A DNA stretch of 64,000 bases from Saccharibacillus endophyticus (GTDB lineage Bacteria > Bacillota > Bacilli > Paenibacillales > Paenibacillaceae): the NCBI RefSeq assembly GCF_013185185.1, contig NZ_JAAZWE010000004.1, positions 404,232-468,231 on the forward strand. Reading direction: 5' to 3'. This document shows, piece by piece, positions 15,503-24,420 of the stretch (positions are counted from its first letter, which is position 1; the number at the start of each line of letters is the position of its first letter). Both the position numbers and the translations under genes were made by a program. The notes beneath the pieces were generated by a model that saw only the letters and a program-made list of their open reading frames with translations, made no database searches and was not told the DNA's origin.

Positions 15503-16446
15503 TCAAGAAAAAAGCAGTCACCTTCAAGCCTTACGAACGTACCGAATATGCCTATGACAAACTGCGCGTGTGCCGAAAATGCGGCGGTTACACGGTGCTG
15601 TCGGAAGAAATTTGCCCATTTTGCGGAAAACGAACCCTGACTACCGTTCAAAGCTTCGCCAAACGCGAACTCAAGCGCTCGATGCAATCGGAGCTGCTTT
15701 TCTCCGCGCTGCTGACCTTGCTGGCGGTATTTTTCGCGGATACGATGCCGTGGATCGGCATTGCGGCGGCAGTCGGGATCGTATTGACCGCCATGCTGGC
15801 TTTTGCCCAATATCGGGTATTCGAACCGCAGCTGCGCATTCGCACGGACCGTCTTTTCGCACGCGACAAAGATCGTATCCGGCACGGTCTGATCCAGGAC
15901 ATTCGCGCCGCGGAAGGCATACTGGAAGCCAATCCGGCTCGTGCCTACGAGATGCTGCGCGAAGTCAACACCCTGCTGCGCAACGATCCGATCCGCAGGC
16001 TTCAAGCCGAATTGCTCCAGACCTTCGTCCTGCGCCGGGATATGGACCTGCTGCTGGAACCTCTGATCATGGACGGATTCTCGCCGCATCTGGCAGGTTA
16101 CATCGGCGAGGTGGCGAAGCTGAACCGCGAACTCATCAAAGAAAGCTCGATCCGCTACTGCCTGCAATACGAACCCCAAATTCGCAACATGAGCAAAGGC
16201 GAAGATATCCTCGCCGCCGTGGCCGGAGCCGCCGTACGCATGAAAAGGTATATTCAGCTGTATCCGGAATTCATTCGCCGTTATACGCACAAGCTGCCGG
16301 AGGATCGATTGGAGCGCCTGCGCGAAGTGCTGTCTCAACATCCCGGCGAATTCGGCCCGCTGAAGCTGGAAGCCGACGAAGTCTATTGGGTTCGATTCGG
16401 TAAACGCAACGCGCGCGATGCCTCGCAGCAGGGAAGCTCTTCATGA
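15499..16446 (+). CDS. Zinc-ribbon membrane protein
   Basis: A 315-residue protein. A zinc ribbon is formed by C25/C28 (CRKC) and C39/C42 (CPFC) in the N-terminal cytoplasmic part. Two hydrophobic helices follow at about 68-83 and 85-105, then a long soluble alpha-helical region (about 110-300) resembling helical repeats. It overlaps both neighbours by ATGA junctions, so production is coupled. The zinc-ribbon-plus-membrane-helix layout echoes the ribbon GTPase at the left of the locus and the separate gene at 30913-31881. Function is not recognised; an adaptor linking membrane and cytosolic components is inferred. Confidence 0.72.
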   Translation: MIKKKAVTFKPYERTEYAYDKLRVCRKCGGYTVLSEEICPFCGKRTLTTVQSFAKRELKRSMQSELLFSALLTLLAVFFADTMPWIGIAAAVGIVLTAMLAFAQYRVFEPQLRIRTDRLFARDKDRIRHGLIQDIRAAEGILEANPARAYEMLREVNTLLRNDPIRRLQAELLQTFVLRRDMDLLLEPLIMDGFSPHLAGYIGEVAKLNRELIKESSIRYCLQYEPQIRNMSKGEDILAAVAGAAVRMKRYIQLYPEFIRRYTHKLPEDRLERLREVLSQHPGEFGPLKLEADEVYWVRFGKRNARDASQQGSSS

Positions 16447-18467
16447 CGAAAAAGCTCAAGAATACTTTTATAACGATTCGAAATGCTCTGACCCTGCGCA
16501 ATCTGCTCGCTATTCTGTGCGCGATTGCGCTGATTGCCGTGATCGTGAAGGGTTTTCGCATTGAAGCCAAGATTGGGCAGGTTCGCCAAGCCGATGCCTA
16601 CTACGAACAAAATCTGCGTATTCAAGCCGAGGTCGCATACGCGGCCGCACGATCCAATACCGTCATTCGTTATCGCGAGGATCATCTTGCGCAGCGACTG
16701 ACGGAGCTGGCTCCGATCACCGCTCTGCGCGAGGAGCTGCTGAAATCGAAAAGCGAGTTATTGGCGGCATCGGAAAATAAGAATTTTGAAACCTTCCTCG
16801 CAGCATACGAATCGTACGACCGCTTCCGCTCGAAATCCGTACCCGAGGATTTTGCCGCCGAATACACGGAATTGAGCGAGCGTTATGAGCTGGCGAAGAC
16901 GGTAAACGAAGGCTTTTCCGCTTTCCGTTCGGACTTCGAACAAGCGCTTGCCGCCAATCTTGACGATAACCGTTATGACGACGAATCGGCCAAATGGAGT
17001 CTGCTGGGCATTCCGGCCGTGTTCTTTTCCCCTACGGACGCACAAACGGACGCGAATGCAGAGTTGCTGAAAACAGAGACGCTGAATGCCCTTTTCCAAA
17101 ACTACGATCAACGCAAGCTCAAAAAAATGGCGGCAGCAGGTCGATATCCGGATATGTTAAATGAAGCTTCTTCAACCCTCAAGGCCTACGAAAGCCATGA
17201 CTTCGGCGCCCCTTGGGTGCTGCATCAAGCGGAAGAAACCACGGATACCGTGCTTCGCAAAGACCTGGACGCGCAATCGTATGCCGTCTTTTCCAGCCAT
17301 GCCCGCGCATTCGGCGACTTCGTCTCCCAAGCCAATTTGAAGTCGGAAACGACGACATGGATCGACGCCCGAATCGAGGAATTGATGAGCCGTGCGCGTT
17401 CGCTGGTCACGGACCATCGTTTTGAAGAAGCGATTACGTTGTATCGGTCGCTGAATGCTTACCGCAACACGAGCGAGGAAGTCACGCAGACCCAGAGCGC
17501 CTGGACGGAAGCGGAGCCGCTGCGCATTTTACAAGCAGAAGATTCTTCTCTGACCTACTCGTTGGCGATCAGCGGAAAACATCGTTTCGGAGCTGATTTG
17601 TACGTCGCGGCTCTCGGTGATAACGGTTTGCTGTATTTCGGCACGAAGACGGGAGATTCGACAAGTGTCAGCACTAGCGCATCTCTGCTAAGCGGCCTGG
17701 ATGTGCAAAGCTTACAGATTGAGGATACGCTGTCCGCCACCGCTGCACCCGTCGTTGTCGTCCAATCCGGTTCCTCGTCGCGCAAAGCGGTCTACACGGC
17801 GCTGATGCTGCAACTGGGGTCGTTCAGGCAGCTTTTCCAGATCGAGGCCGACGGCTATACGATTGCAGACGGCGGCAACACGCTGCGAGCGGACAACCCG
17901 GCCAATGCGGAAGAAGACGGTCAAACGGCGATCTACGAGCGCTCCGGCGCGGGCGGCGAATTCTACTTCTCTTCGCTTGAAGGCGGGACGCTCGATATCG
18001 GCGCAAGCAATCCCGAGCAATATCCGCAGGAACAGGTACGGACGCAGCTTACCGTGCTGTCGTCCGACGCGGATCAAACGCTTGCCCAAACCGGCGACGG
18101 ATCATCCGTTTTGCTGCGCGGCGTGTCGAACGTTACGCCCGGAGCCTATACGGTTACCGGAACATTCGAAGGCGACTATGCGGAGATTGAACAGGAATCC
18201 GCATATCCGAGCGATACTGAAGTTGAAAATGCGACCCCGGAATCGATACCCGATCCCGTTGCGCCTGATGAATCAGGTACGGATTTCCCGGCTGACGAAC
18301 CATCGGAAGAGGATCCGGTCGCATCCGACGACGTCAATTCGTCAACCTTGGAAAGCACGTCTTCGGACGTGCCGGCGGCGCCGGAAGCGGAAGCGAGTCC
18401 CGAATCGCGAAAAACATTCATTCGCGTTCCCGTATTCGTTGTCGATCAGCTGAATGAAGAGCAATAA
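16443..18467 (+). CDS. Membrane-anchored protein with helical and beta domains and acidic tail
   Basis: A 674-residue protein, last of the coupled operon (ATGA overlap at 16443). A basic N-terminus and one hydrophobic helix (about 19-37) give an inside-in, rest-outside topology. Residues about 40-360 are helical, possibly TPR-like, and about 370-590 are beta-rich. A low-complexity acidic Ser/Pro/Glu/Asp stretch (about 590-650) precedes a short ordered end. No family is recognised, although the layout of an N-terminal helix plus large extracytoplasmic region resembles cell-envelope stress sensors. A strong terminator follows. By position it belongs to the VWA/tubulin locus. Confidence 0.7.
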   Translation: MTKKLKNTFITIRNALTLRNLLAILCAIALIAVIVKGFRIEAKIGQVRQADAYYEQNLRIQAEVAYAAARSNTVIRYREDHLAQRLTELAPITALREELLKSKSELLAASENKNFETFLAAYESYDRFRSKSVPEDFAAEYTELSERYELAKTVNEGFSAFRSDFEQALAANLDDNRYDDESAKWSLLGIPAVFFSPTDAQTDANAELLKTETLNALFQNYDQRKLKKMAAAGRYPDMLNEASSTLKAYESHDFGAPWVLHQAEETTDTVLRKDLDAQSYAVFSSHARAFGDFVSQANLKSETTTWIDARIEELMSRARSLVTDHRFEEAITLYRSLNAYRNTSEEVTQTQSAWTEAEPLRILQAEDSSLTYSLAISGKHRFGADLYVAALGDNGLLYFGTKTGDSTSVSTSASLLSGLDVQSLQIEDTLSATAAPVVVVQSGSSSRKAVYTALMLQLGSFRQLFQIEADGYTIADGGNTLRADNPANAEEDGQTAIYERSGAGGEFYFSSLEGGTLDIGASNPEQYPQEQVRTQLTVLSSDADQTLAQTGDGSSVLLRGVSNVTPGAYTVTGTFEGDYAEIEQESAYPSDTEVENATPESIPDPVAPDESGTDFPADEPSEEDPVASDDVNSSTLESTSSDVPAAPEAEASPESRKTFIRVPVFVVDQLNEEQ

Positions 18468-18505
18468 GCAAGCAGATCGGATCATTCAAAAAAACATCGG
18501 AATCG

Positions 18506-18540
18506 AACGACGCTTCCACGTTGAGGCGTCGTTTTTCTTT
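18506..18540 (+). terminator. Terminator of the divergent membrane operon
   Basis: AACGACGC (18506-18513) pairs with GCGTCGTT (18526-18533), followed by TTTCTTTTT. It lies 39 bases past the stop at 18467 and ends the three-gene operon. Confidence 0.85.
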
Positions 18541-18689
18541 TTCCGACACGACCCATGCCTCGGATGCACGACAAACGTGACGAAAACGCTTATACTGTTT
18601 GAGTACAATTTTTACTTTTTAATTGCGTTATACATAAGCTTTTTTCAAGTCCGTTTTACCGATTCATAACCAGTCTGGAGGAGACTCAC

Positions 18690-21425
18690 TTGAGCTATAA
18701 GACAAGGCAGCTTTTGGGGTTCGGTTCGCTGTTCGCCATCATGCTGTTGATCTTGGCCGTGTCCGCTTCGTTTCTCTACTCGATCGACCGTTCCGTCAAT
18801 ATCACGATCGCCGAACGCTATGACAAGTTAAAAGCAGGCTCCGATCTTCGCAGCGCCTTCTACGCGCTCGACAGCGAGCTTGGTCGCTTGAGCGACGAAG
18901 ATGATCCGGGAGAAATTCAGCAGCGGCTCGACAAAATTGCCGAATATCGCCAACTATCGCTGGAGCGTCTGCTGATCGTGGAACGCTTTGACGTGAGCGA
19001 GAAAGGGATCGTGCGCTTGGCGGCGATCCGAACCGCTTACGACGGCTACCTGGATGCCGCAGAGCAAATGACCGCCGAAATTCTCGAAGGCGCGCCTGAA
19101 GGAAGCCTTGTCGAGCCTGGCAGCAAAACCGAAGAGTTCCGGGCGCAGTTGGTCGAAAATCTGGACGCTTTTCAGGCCGCACAGCAAAATGCGCTGAGCG
19201 AAGCCCGGGCCGACAGCGGCAACGCGGCGCGCAATATGCTGTGGAGCATGGCGATCTCGGCTCCTTTGCTTTTGGCCGCAGCAGCCGTGCTGAGCCTTTG
19301 GACGATTCGCAGCACAGCTCGAAGACTGCAAAATGTCAGCAATGTGATGCGCAGCGCGGACTTCAAGGAAAATGCGTCTTTGCCGCGCTTGGATGCCCGA
19401 GTTCAAGACGAGATCGGCGATATCGAGGCTTCGTTTAATGCGATGGCCGCTTCGTTAGAGCATCATAATCGCCAAGAGCGGGAAATGACGGCGAACCTCG
19501 AAGAACATACTTGGATTCAGACCACTTTGGCCGAATCCTTCGTGCTGTATCAAAATATCAATTCCGTTGAACAATTGGCGTCGACGTTTCTGCAAAAGAC
19601 GGTTCCGCTTAGCGGAGCGGCTTACGGCGTCTTCTATTTGCGGGTCGGCGAACAGGACTTGGTTCGAATCGCTTCCTTTTCCGATTATTCCGCAGAGGCG
19701 TCGATCGCCGCGTTCAAGATGGGCGAAGGGCTGGTCGGACGCGCCGCGATCAGCGGAGAATTTCTACTGATCGAGGATTTGCCGGAGCATTACTTGCGCG
19801 TCGCTTCGGGGTTGGGAGAAATGCCTCCTCGCAGCCTTCTTGTTGCTCCCGTTCATTTCGAACGCCGCGTCGAGGCCGTGGTAGAACTGGCTTCGCTGCA
19901 CGTGTTCACCTCCGCGCAGCGGAGATTGGTCGAGCAGTTGGTCGGAACGCTCGGCATCGCGATCAGCGGAGTATCGGACCGAATGGAAGTGGATCGATTG
20001 CTGCGGCAAACCCAGCAATCGGAAGAAGAACTCCAAAGTCAGACCGAAGAGCTTCAAGTTCAATCCGAGGAACTTCGTACCCAACAGGAAACGCTGCGTA
20101 ACGTCAACGACGGGCTGGAACGCACAAACTTGCAAGTTGAAGAAAAAAATCGGCTGCTCGAAATCGCGCAGCGCGATCTGCTGCTGAGCGCCGAGTTCCA
20201 GTCGGAGTTCCTTGCCAATATGTCGCATGAACTGCGCACCCCGCTCAATAGTATCCTGATCCTGTCCCAACTCCTTTCGGAGAAGGAAGACGGTATACTG
20301 ACAGATCAAGAACGGGAGTACGCGACGACGATCTACAGCTCGGGACATGATCTGCTCGGCCTGATCGATGACATCCTGGATCTGGCCAAAGCCGAATCCG
20401 GCAAGATGGAAGTCACGATCGAAGCCTATAATCTGACGGAATTGCCGCAAGCGATGCAAGGTCTGTTCAACGAGGTCGCAAAGAAAAAAGATCTGGCCTT
20501 TGAAATCGCGACCGAACCCGGATTGCCGAAGCTGATCTGGACAGACGGACGACGTCTTCAACAGATCGTGCAAAATTTGTTGTCTAACGCGATCAAGTTC
20601 ACTTCCGAAGGCCAGGTGGCTTTGCGCATCGCGTCAACTACCCTGCCTAGCCCTGAAGGTTGTCGCAGCGGAATTCGGATCGAAGTGACGGATACAGGGA
20701 TCGGGATTGAGCCGGAGAAGCAAGAATTGATCTTTGAAGCTTTCCGGCAAGCGGACGGCTCGACAGAGCGGCGGTTCGGCGGAACGGGCCTGGGTCTGTC
20801 CATCTGCCGCGAATTCTCCCGTTTATTGGGCGGGACGATTTTGCTGAATAGTACGCCGGGACAAGGAAGTACCTTTACCGTTCTTTTGCCGACGGACCTC
20901 AGAAATGCAGACCAATCCGCTGCGGAATCGATTGAAGTTTCCGCCGGGCCGGTATCCTCGTCTCCGGCGGAGGATGAATCCGATTCGGAGAGCTTGGAGG
21001 AAATGCCGGCGATTCAATTGCCGCGGGAGCAGGATGGAGATCATAAGATTTTCAAGGGCAGGCGGCTGCTGATCGTCGACGATGATGCACGTAATATTTA
21101 CGCCATCTCGGTCGCCTTGGAAAGCCGCGGGGCCGAGATCGGCATTGCGGAAAACGGGCGCGAAGCTTTGGAAATCCTGGCACACGATCCGGCTTACGAT
21201 CTGGTATTGATGGATATTATGATGCCGGTCATGGATGGGTACGAGGCGATGCGATCGCTTCGATCCCAGCCGATGTTCGCGGAGCTTCCGATCATCGTAT
21301 TTACGGCGAAGGCGATGAAGGACGAGCGCGAGCTGTGTCTGGAAGCCGGGGCGTCGGACTATATCAGCAAGCCGTTGGATGTAGAAAAGTTGTTCTCGTT
21401 GCTGCGAGTGTGGTTGTCGCGGTGA
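18690..21425 (+). CDS. Hybrid sensor histidine kinase (HAMP-GAF-HisKA-HATPase-REC)
   Basis: A 911-residue membrane kinase. A helix near 10-30 and another near 188-205 flank a helical extracellular sensor of the CHASE3/four-helix-bundle type. HAMP follows (about 206-260), then a GAF domain (about 285-430), a Gln/Glu-rich coiled coil (about 440-500), HisKA with SHELRTPLN (H near 515), HATPase_c with N, DTGIGI and GGTGLGL boxes, an acidic linker, and a C-terminal receiver with phosphoacceptor in [11 protein letters not shown]. All catalytic motifs are intact. The TTG start at 18690 is supported by GGAGGAG six bases upstream. No dedicated response regulator is adjacent, so phosphotransfer beyond the built-in receiver must go to a distant partner. 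Confidence 0.9.
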   Translation: MSYKTRQLLGFGSLFAIMLLILAVSASFLYSIDRSVNITIAERYDKLKAGSDLRSAFYALDSELGRLSDEDDPGEIQQRLDKIAEYRQLSLERLLIVERFDVSEKGIVRLAAIRTAYDGYLDAAEQMTAEILEGAPEGSLVEPGSKTEEFRAQLVENLDAFQAAQQNALSEARADSGNAARNMLWSMAISAPLLLAAAAVLSLWTIRSTARRLQNVSNVMRSADFKENASLPRLDARVQDEIGDIEASFNAMAASLEHHNRQEREMTANLEEHTWIQTTLAESFVLYQNINSVEQLASTFLQKTVPLSGAAYGVFYLRVGEQDLVRIASFSDYSAEASIAAFKMGEGLVGRAAISGEFLLIEDLPEHYLRVASGLGEMPPRSLLVAPVHFERRVEAVVELASLHVFTSAQRRLVEQLVGTLGIAISGVSDRMEVDRLLRQTQQSEEELQSQTEELQVQSEELRTQQETLRNVNDGLERTNLQVEEKNRLLEIAQRDLLLSAEFQSEFLANMSHELRTPLNSILILSQLLSEKEDGILTDQEREYATTIYSSGHDLLGLIDDILDLAKAESGKMEVTIEAYNLTELPQAMQGLFNEVAKKKDLAFEIATEPGLPKLIWTDGRRLQQIVQNLLSNAIKFTSEGQVALRIASTTLPSPEGCRSGIRIEVTDTGIGIEPEKQELIFEAFRQADGSTERRFGGTGLGLSICREFSRLLGGTILLNSTPGQGSTFTVLLPTDLRNADQSAAESIEVSAGPVSSSPAEDESDSESLEEMPAIQLPREQDGDHKIFKGRRLLIVDDDARNIYAISVALESRGAEIGIAENGREALEILAHDPAYDLVLMDIMMPVMDGYEAMRSLRSQPMFAELPIIVFTAKAMKDERELCLEAGASDYISKPLDVEKLFSLLRVWLSR

Positions 21426-21462
21426 CAACGAAGTTCCTGTTCGTGGGGAAGCTGGGACGGCG

Positions 21463-21610
21463 AAGAGAGAAATTCGTTCAAGGCGCTGTCTCACTTGGAA
21501 AACTTGATTGAATTTAATGATGGGGTTTTCCAAGTTCAAAGGCCAACATAAAGCTTGATGTTACCGCAGGTTTTCTTCGAAATCCTGTATTCCACTGAAT
21601 TTCTCCCTTC
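21463..21610 (+). repeat. Dispersed palindromic element, copy A
   Basis: This copy has GAGAGAAATTCG at its left end, GCGCTGTCTCAC, a central palindrome pairing TTGGAAAAC with GTTTTCCAA, and CACTGAATTTCTCCC at its right end. It carries about 40 extra bases between the GTTCAAAGG block and the right end compared with other copies. Same orientation as copy D. It lies just after the hybrid kinase gene. No protein is encoded. Confidence 0.75.
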
Positions 21611-21668
21611 GCCCATCGCTTCCGGTAAGAACAGACTTCGTGTTTTTTATGGGGTTAGGGAAAGAAAA

Positions 21669-21715
21669 AAGGACTTCATCTCACCCTGAATCAGGGTGAG
21701 ATGAAGTCCTTTTTG
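21669..21715. terminator. Bidirectional terminator with a perfect ~21-bp stem
   Basis: AAGGACTTCATCTCACCCTG and its complement meet around GAATC, with A-runs before and T-runs after, so it should work for the kinase gene on the plus strand and the membrane-protein pair on the minus strand. The stem is unusually long and perfect. Confidence 0.88.
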
Positions 21716-21771
21716 CATAGACACCTGTTAGACGGCCAATGTGTAAGTCGATATATAGATGCAGCCAAGCG

Positions 21772-22371
21772 TTATATCCTGATATCGAGTCGGCGGTCGG
21801 GGTTAATGCGCTGCAAGTCGCGGCCGGCGCGGATCAGGCCGTAGAGGATGAGGAGCATGGCGATCAGGCTGACGCCGCCTGCGATGAGCAGGATGACGGG
21901 GAGGGCTTCGATGTCGAAATTAAGCAAAAATGGAGAGATCAGCATTAACGGGACAACGGAGAATAGGTAGACGTACCAGCTGCCGCGCATATGTTCGAAC
22001 AGGCCGTTCTCGCCGCGGGATTTGGCTAGGCGGCTCGGGCCTTCGCATAAGGCGTAGACGAGAAGGAGTAAAGCGAACTCGCCCAAGACGCCCGAAATCC
22101 AGATTTCCCACCACGTTCCCTCCAGTAAGAGCGGCTGCTCGAACAAAGAGACAAATTTTTCGGAAAAGGTAGCGGGGATCGAGATGATCGCTAACAGTGC
22201 GGCGAGCCAGCGTCCGAAGCGAAATAAAGGAATAGGCTTGCTGATCCGGTGCATGCCGTAAGCAATCAATAGATAGCCTACCGTGTCGTTGAGTACATCG
22301 AATGCGGAGAGGCGAATATCTACCCAGACGAGCAGCAATCCCCAGAATAAGTTTGCAAAAGCCGGCTTCAC
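21772..22371 (-). CDS. Multi-pass membrane protein of unknown function
   Basis: A 199-residue protein with about five hydrophobic helices (near 8-25, 50-70, 90-110, 130-150, 158-180) and a basic C-terminus. It starts with GTG whose bases overlap the TGA of the preceding gene, with GAGGGA upstream, so the two genes form a coupled pair. No family is recognised. The upstream partner is a membrane-anchored beta-rich protein, suggesting a two-component envelope unit of unknown purpose. Confidence 0.7.
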   Translation of the reverse strand: MKPAFANLFWGLLLVWVDIRLSAFDVLNDTVGYLLIAYGMHRISKPIPLFRFGRWLAALLAIISIPATFSEKFVSLFEQPLLLEGTWWEIWISGVLGEFALLLLVYALCEGPSRLAKSRGENGLFEHMRGSWYVYLFSVVPLMLISPFLLNFDIEALPVILLIAGGVSLIAMLLILYGLIRAGRDLQRINPDRRLDIRI

Positions 22372-23231
22372 GGATGATCCCTCCTCTCTTCGACAAACTG
22401 CCGTACCTCGTCTTCGCTTGGGTAAGGATCATACTGCACGACCATGGGGCGGGCTTCGATGGTTTCCTGCTTCGTCTCAACCTGAAAGCGCGGGAGCAAG
22501 CGGTACACTTTCGTCCAGTCGTGTGCGGTCACATCTTGAAAACGGTAGCGGACGGTCGCGTCCTCGCCGAGTTTCAACCCGATTGGAAATTCGACTTCGT
22601 TGATCGGCTTGCCGATGATCCTTTCGTCCTCCGGCCGTTCGAAATCCCATTCCCCGACTTCGCTCCCCTGACCCCAGTACAGCTCCAGGCGATTGCCGAG
22701 CCTTGACGCATCATCGTAATCGACGCCTGCTATTTTCAAGTCTTCCCGAGCAACAACCGTAGACTGGCCGCTTTGCGATTGCATGGTTGTATGCTGAGCA
22801 GACAGCGGCTTATCCGTACTATAAAGTCTCGGATAGAGCCGAATTTGTCCTATATTTTCATTCAAGACGCTGCCATCCGTGTACATGGCCTCTACCTGCT
22901 CGATCACGATCGGTTCCTCGGCGTTCTCCCAATTTTCAAAATAAATTTCCGAAGCCGCTTCCTGATCCAAAAAGACTTCGAAGCGTGCCAACTCTTGATA
23001 ACGGTAGGTATCGCGCCACGACAGGCTTGCCCTCGCTTCTTCAAGTCCGGGAATTCGGATGCGTTCCACACGATTTTCTGCTCCGCGATTTTCCAACACG
23101 TAGAGATAGAAGATTGCGCCGCTTCCGCTTTCCGCCTCAATGTAATGATCCAGAAAGATCGGCTTTTCCAATTGAGATTCCCGATAATAGGCAACGTTGA
23201 AAAACCAACAAGCCGCTACGGCAACCGCCAA
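22368..23231 (-). CDS. N-terminally anchored beta-rich protein, start uncertain
   Basis: A 287-residue reading from a TTG at 23231. A short hydrophobic stretch (VAVAACWFFNVAYY) at the very start is probably the end of a membrane helix; in-frame codons before the TTG also encode hydrophobic residues (AYWGFIGL) until a TAA about 33 bases upstream. The real N-terminus may therefore use an uncommon start or be damaged by a small indel. The rest is hydrophilic and beta-rich, probably outside the membrane. No family is recognised. The TGA overlaps the GTG of the next gene, so the pair is coupled. Confidence 0.6.
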   Translation of the reverse strand: MAVAVAACWFFNVAYYRESQLEKPIFLDHYIEAESGSGAIFYLYVLENRGAENRVERIRIPGLEEARASLSWRDTYRYQELARFEVFLDQEAASEIYFENWENAEEPIVIEQVEAMYTDGSVLNENIGQIRLYPRLYSTDKPLSAQHTTMQSQSGQSTVVAREDLKIAGVDYDDASRLGNRLELYWGQGSEVGEWDFERPEDERIIGKPINEVEFPIGLKLGEDATVRYRFQDVTAHDWTKVYRLLPRFQVETKQETIEARPMVVQYDPYPSEDEVRQFVEERRDHP

Positions 23232-23453
23232 GCCGATAAATCCCCAATACGCCGTCCGATAATGTTAAAACAAAGTTTGCTCCTTCCCGGAAGCCCGAAC
23301 TCCCGTCTGCTTTTCCCCATAAACGCCATAACCCTTCGATTCGTTACGGCTCAAACGCGAACCGAAGATGCTTTCCGGCAGAATCAATCTTCAAACTTTC
23401 GTCAAATTCAAGACGTTTTTGCTAATCGTTCAACATTTGTGCTCACTAACTCG

Positions 23454-23481
23454 TTGCATTTTGCTTAAAAATATGGATAAT
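23454..23481 (+). promoter_or_regulatory. Promoter of the Fur-boxed small gene
   Basis: TTGCAT at 23454-23459 and GATAAT at 23476-23481 are separated by 16 bases. Transcription would begin near 23488, just before the Fur box. Confidence 0.6.
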
Positions 23482-23497
23482 AGGACTTAGACAAACG

Positions 23498-23512
23498 TGA
23501 TAATGATTATCA
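23498..23512 (+). promoter_or_regulatory. Perfect Fur box
   Basis: TGATAATGATTATCA exactly matches the Bacillus 7-1-7 Fur operator TGATAATnATTATCA. It sits about 10 bases downstream of the expected transcription start and 42 bases before the small gene, placing that gene under iron-dependent repression. Confidence 0.88.
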
Positions 23513-23553
23513 TTCCCCGCACGGTCATTCTATATTCAAAGGAGCACAATCGC

Positions 23554-23703
23554 ATGCAACCATCGACTTCCAGAGTAAACCTTACCCTTGACGACTATTT
23601 GGTTCTGCTTAATGTGGCCGTTCAGGCAGGCGACAAAAAATGGCAAAAAGAAATTACGCGCAAACTCGAACGAATCGCGCGTTTTGAAGCGGCGAAAGCC
23701 TAA
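23554..23703 (+). CDS. 49-residue basic protein, Fur-controlled
   Basis: The ATG at 23554 follows AAAGGAG by 9 bases and lies downstream of a perfect Fur box; an upstream ATG at 23497 is inside the operator and is rejected. The protein is helical and positively charged towards the C-terminus (KKWQKEITRKLERIARF), with no membrane segment and no cysteine. Size, charge and regulation recall the Fur-regulated basic proteins FbpA/FbpB/FbpC, which assist iron sparing with the FsrA RNA in Bacillus subtilis, but no sequence resemblance to those families is evident. The pattern A-x3-GDKKW-x2-E is vaguely like IDEAL-domain adaptors. A terminator follows, so it is monocistronic. Function unknown. Confidence 0.75.
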   Translation: MQPSTSRVNLTLDDYLVLLNVAVQAGDKKWQKEITRKLERIARFEAAKA

Positions 23704-23741
23704 TAGAGATTTTTTGAGCACCTTTCCTCTCTACAATATAA

Positions 23742-23777
23742 AAACCGGAACTCCTTCTCGGGAGCTTCCGGTTTTTT
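23742..23777. terminator. Terminator between the small Fur gene and the lipoprotein gene
   Basis: AACCGGAA...CTCC pairs with GGAG...TTCCGGTT around TTCTC, with AAAA before and TTTTTT after; it can serve both convergent genes. Confidence 0.82.
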
Positions 23778-23798
23778 ATTTCCCGAATATGATGTGAT

Positions 23799-24323
23799 CT
23801 ATTCGATCGCCCTATTTTCGCCCGAAGCCGCATATATCTGAGCCGTTCCTTTATCGCTGAATTCCACTTTCAGATTGCCGTAAGCCTTTTTCCCGATCAA
23901 CTTGATCGTATTCTCGCCTTCGGGCAATTCAACCGTAATGATTCCCGCGTCGCTCTTCGCATCGGCCAATTTCACGATATCGCCGCTCGGCATCACATGC
24001 ACCAGCTTGCACTTCCCGTTATCGATACGCAGATCCAAGTCCAGGATTAATCGCGAATTCTCGGATGCATCCGCGGTCCACAACGTATGCTTGCCCGTAA
24101 ACTGCCTGAAGCCAAGTTCCGTGCCTTCCGAATGCGCTTCTCCCTCGCGGAAGTTATAGCTATAGCGATCCCCGCTCTGCGCAATCAACTCGTTATTTCC
24201 GTAGATCTGCAATTGTCCCATCGTTTCGCGTACCGTCGTGCATCCCGTCAGCATCACCATCCCGACAAGCCCAAGCAGCAGCATATTCCGTTTCGCCCGC
24301 TTGCGCCATTTGCGTCCGATCAT
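23799..24323 (-). CDS. Lipoprotein of unknown function
   Basis: A 174-residue protein with a basic start, hydrophobic core and lipobox LTGC at about residues 25-28, so it is probably a lipid-anchored surface protein. The mature part is beta-rich (LILDLDLRIDNGKCKLVHVMPSGD) and resembles the small lipoproteins that precede adhesin-like or stress-related genes in Paenibacillus, but no family can be named. It is monocistronic, ending at the shared bidirectional terminator. Confidence 0.72.
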   Translation of the reverse strand: MIGRKWRKRAKRNMLLLGLVGMVMLTGCTTVRETMGQLQIYGNNELIAQSGDRYSYNFREGEAHSEGTELGFRQFTGKHTLWTADASENSRLILDLDLRIDNGKCKLVHVMPSGDIVKLADAKSDAGIITVELPEGENTIKLIGKKAYGNLKVEFSDKGTAQIYAASGENRAIE

Positions 24324-24420
24324 GACAAAGCGCCCCCTTATTGATGTGTACCTGGTATCTCAAGTCTACACCAACAAGAGAGCGCTTTAATGTGATTTTT
24401 CTCCGTTTTAAAGGTCTGTT

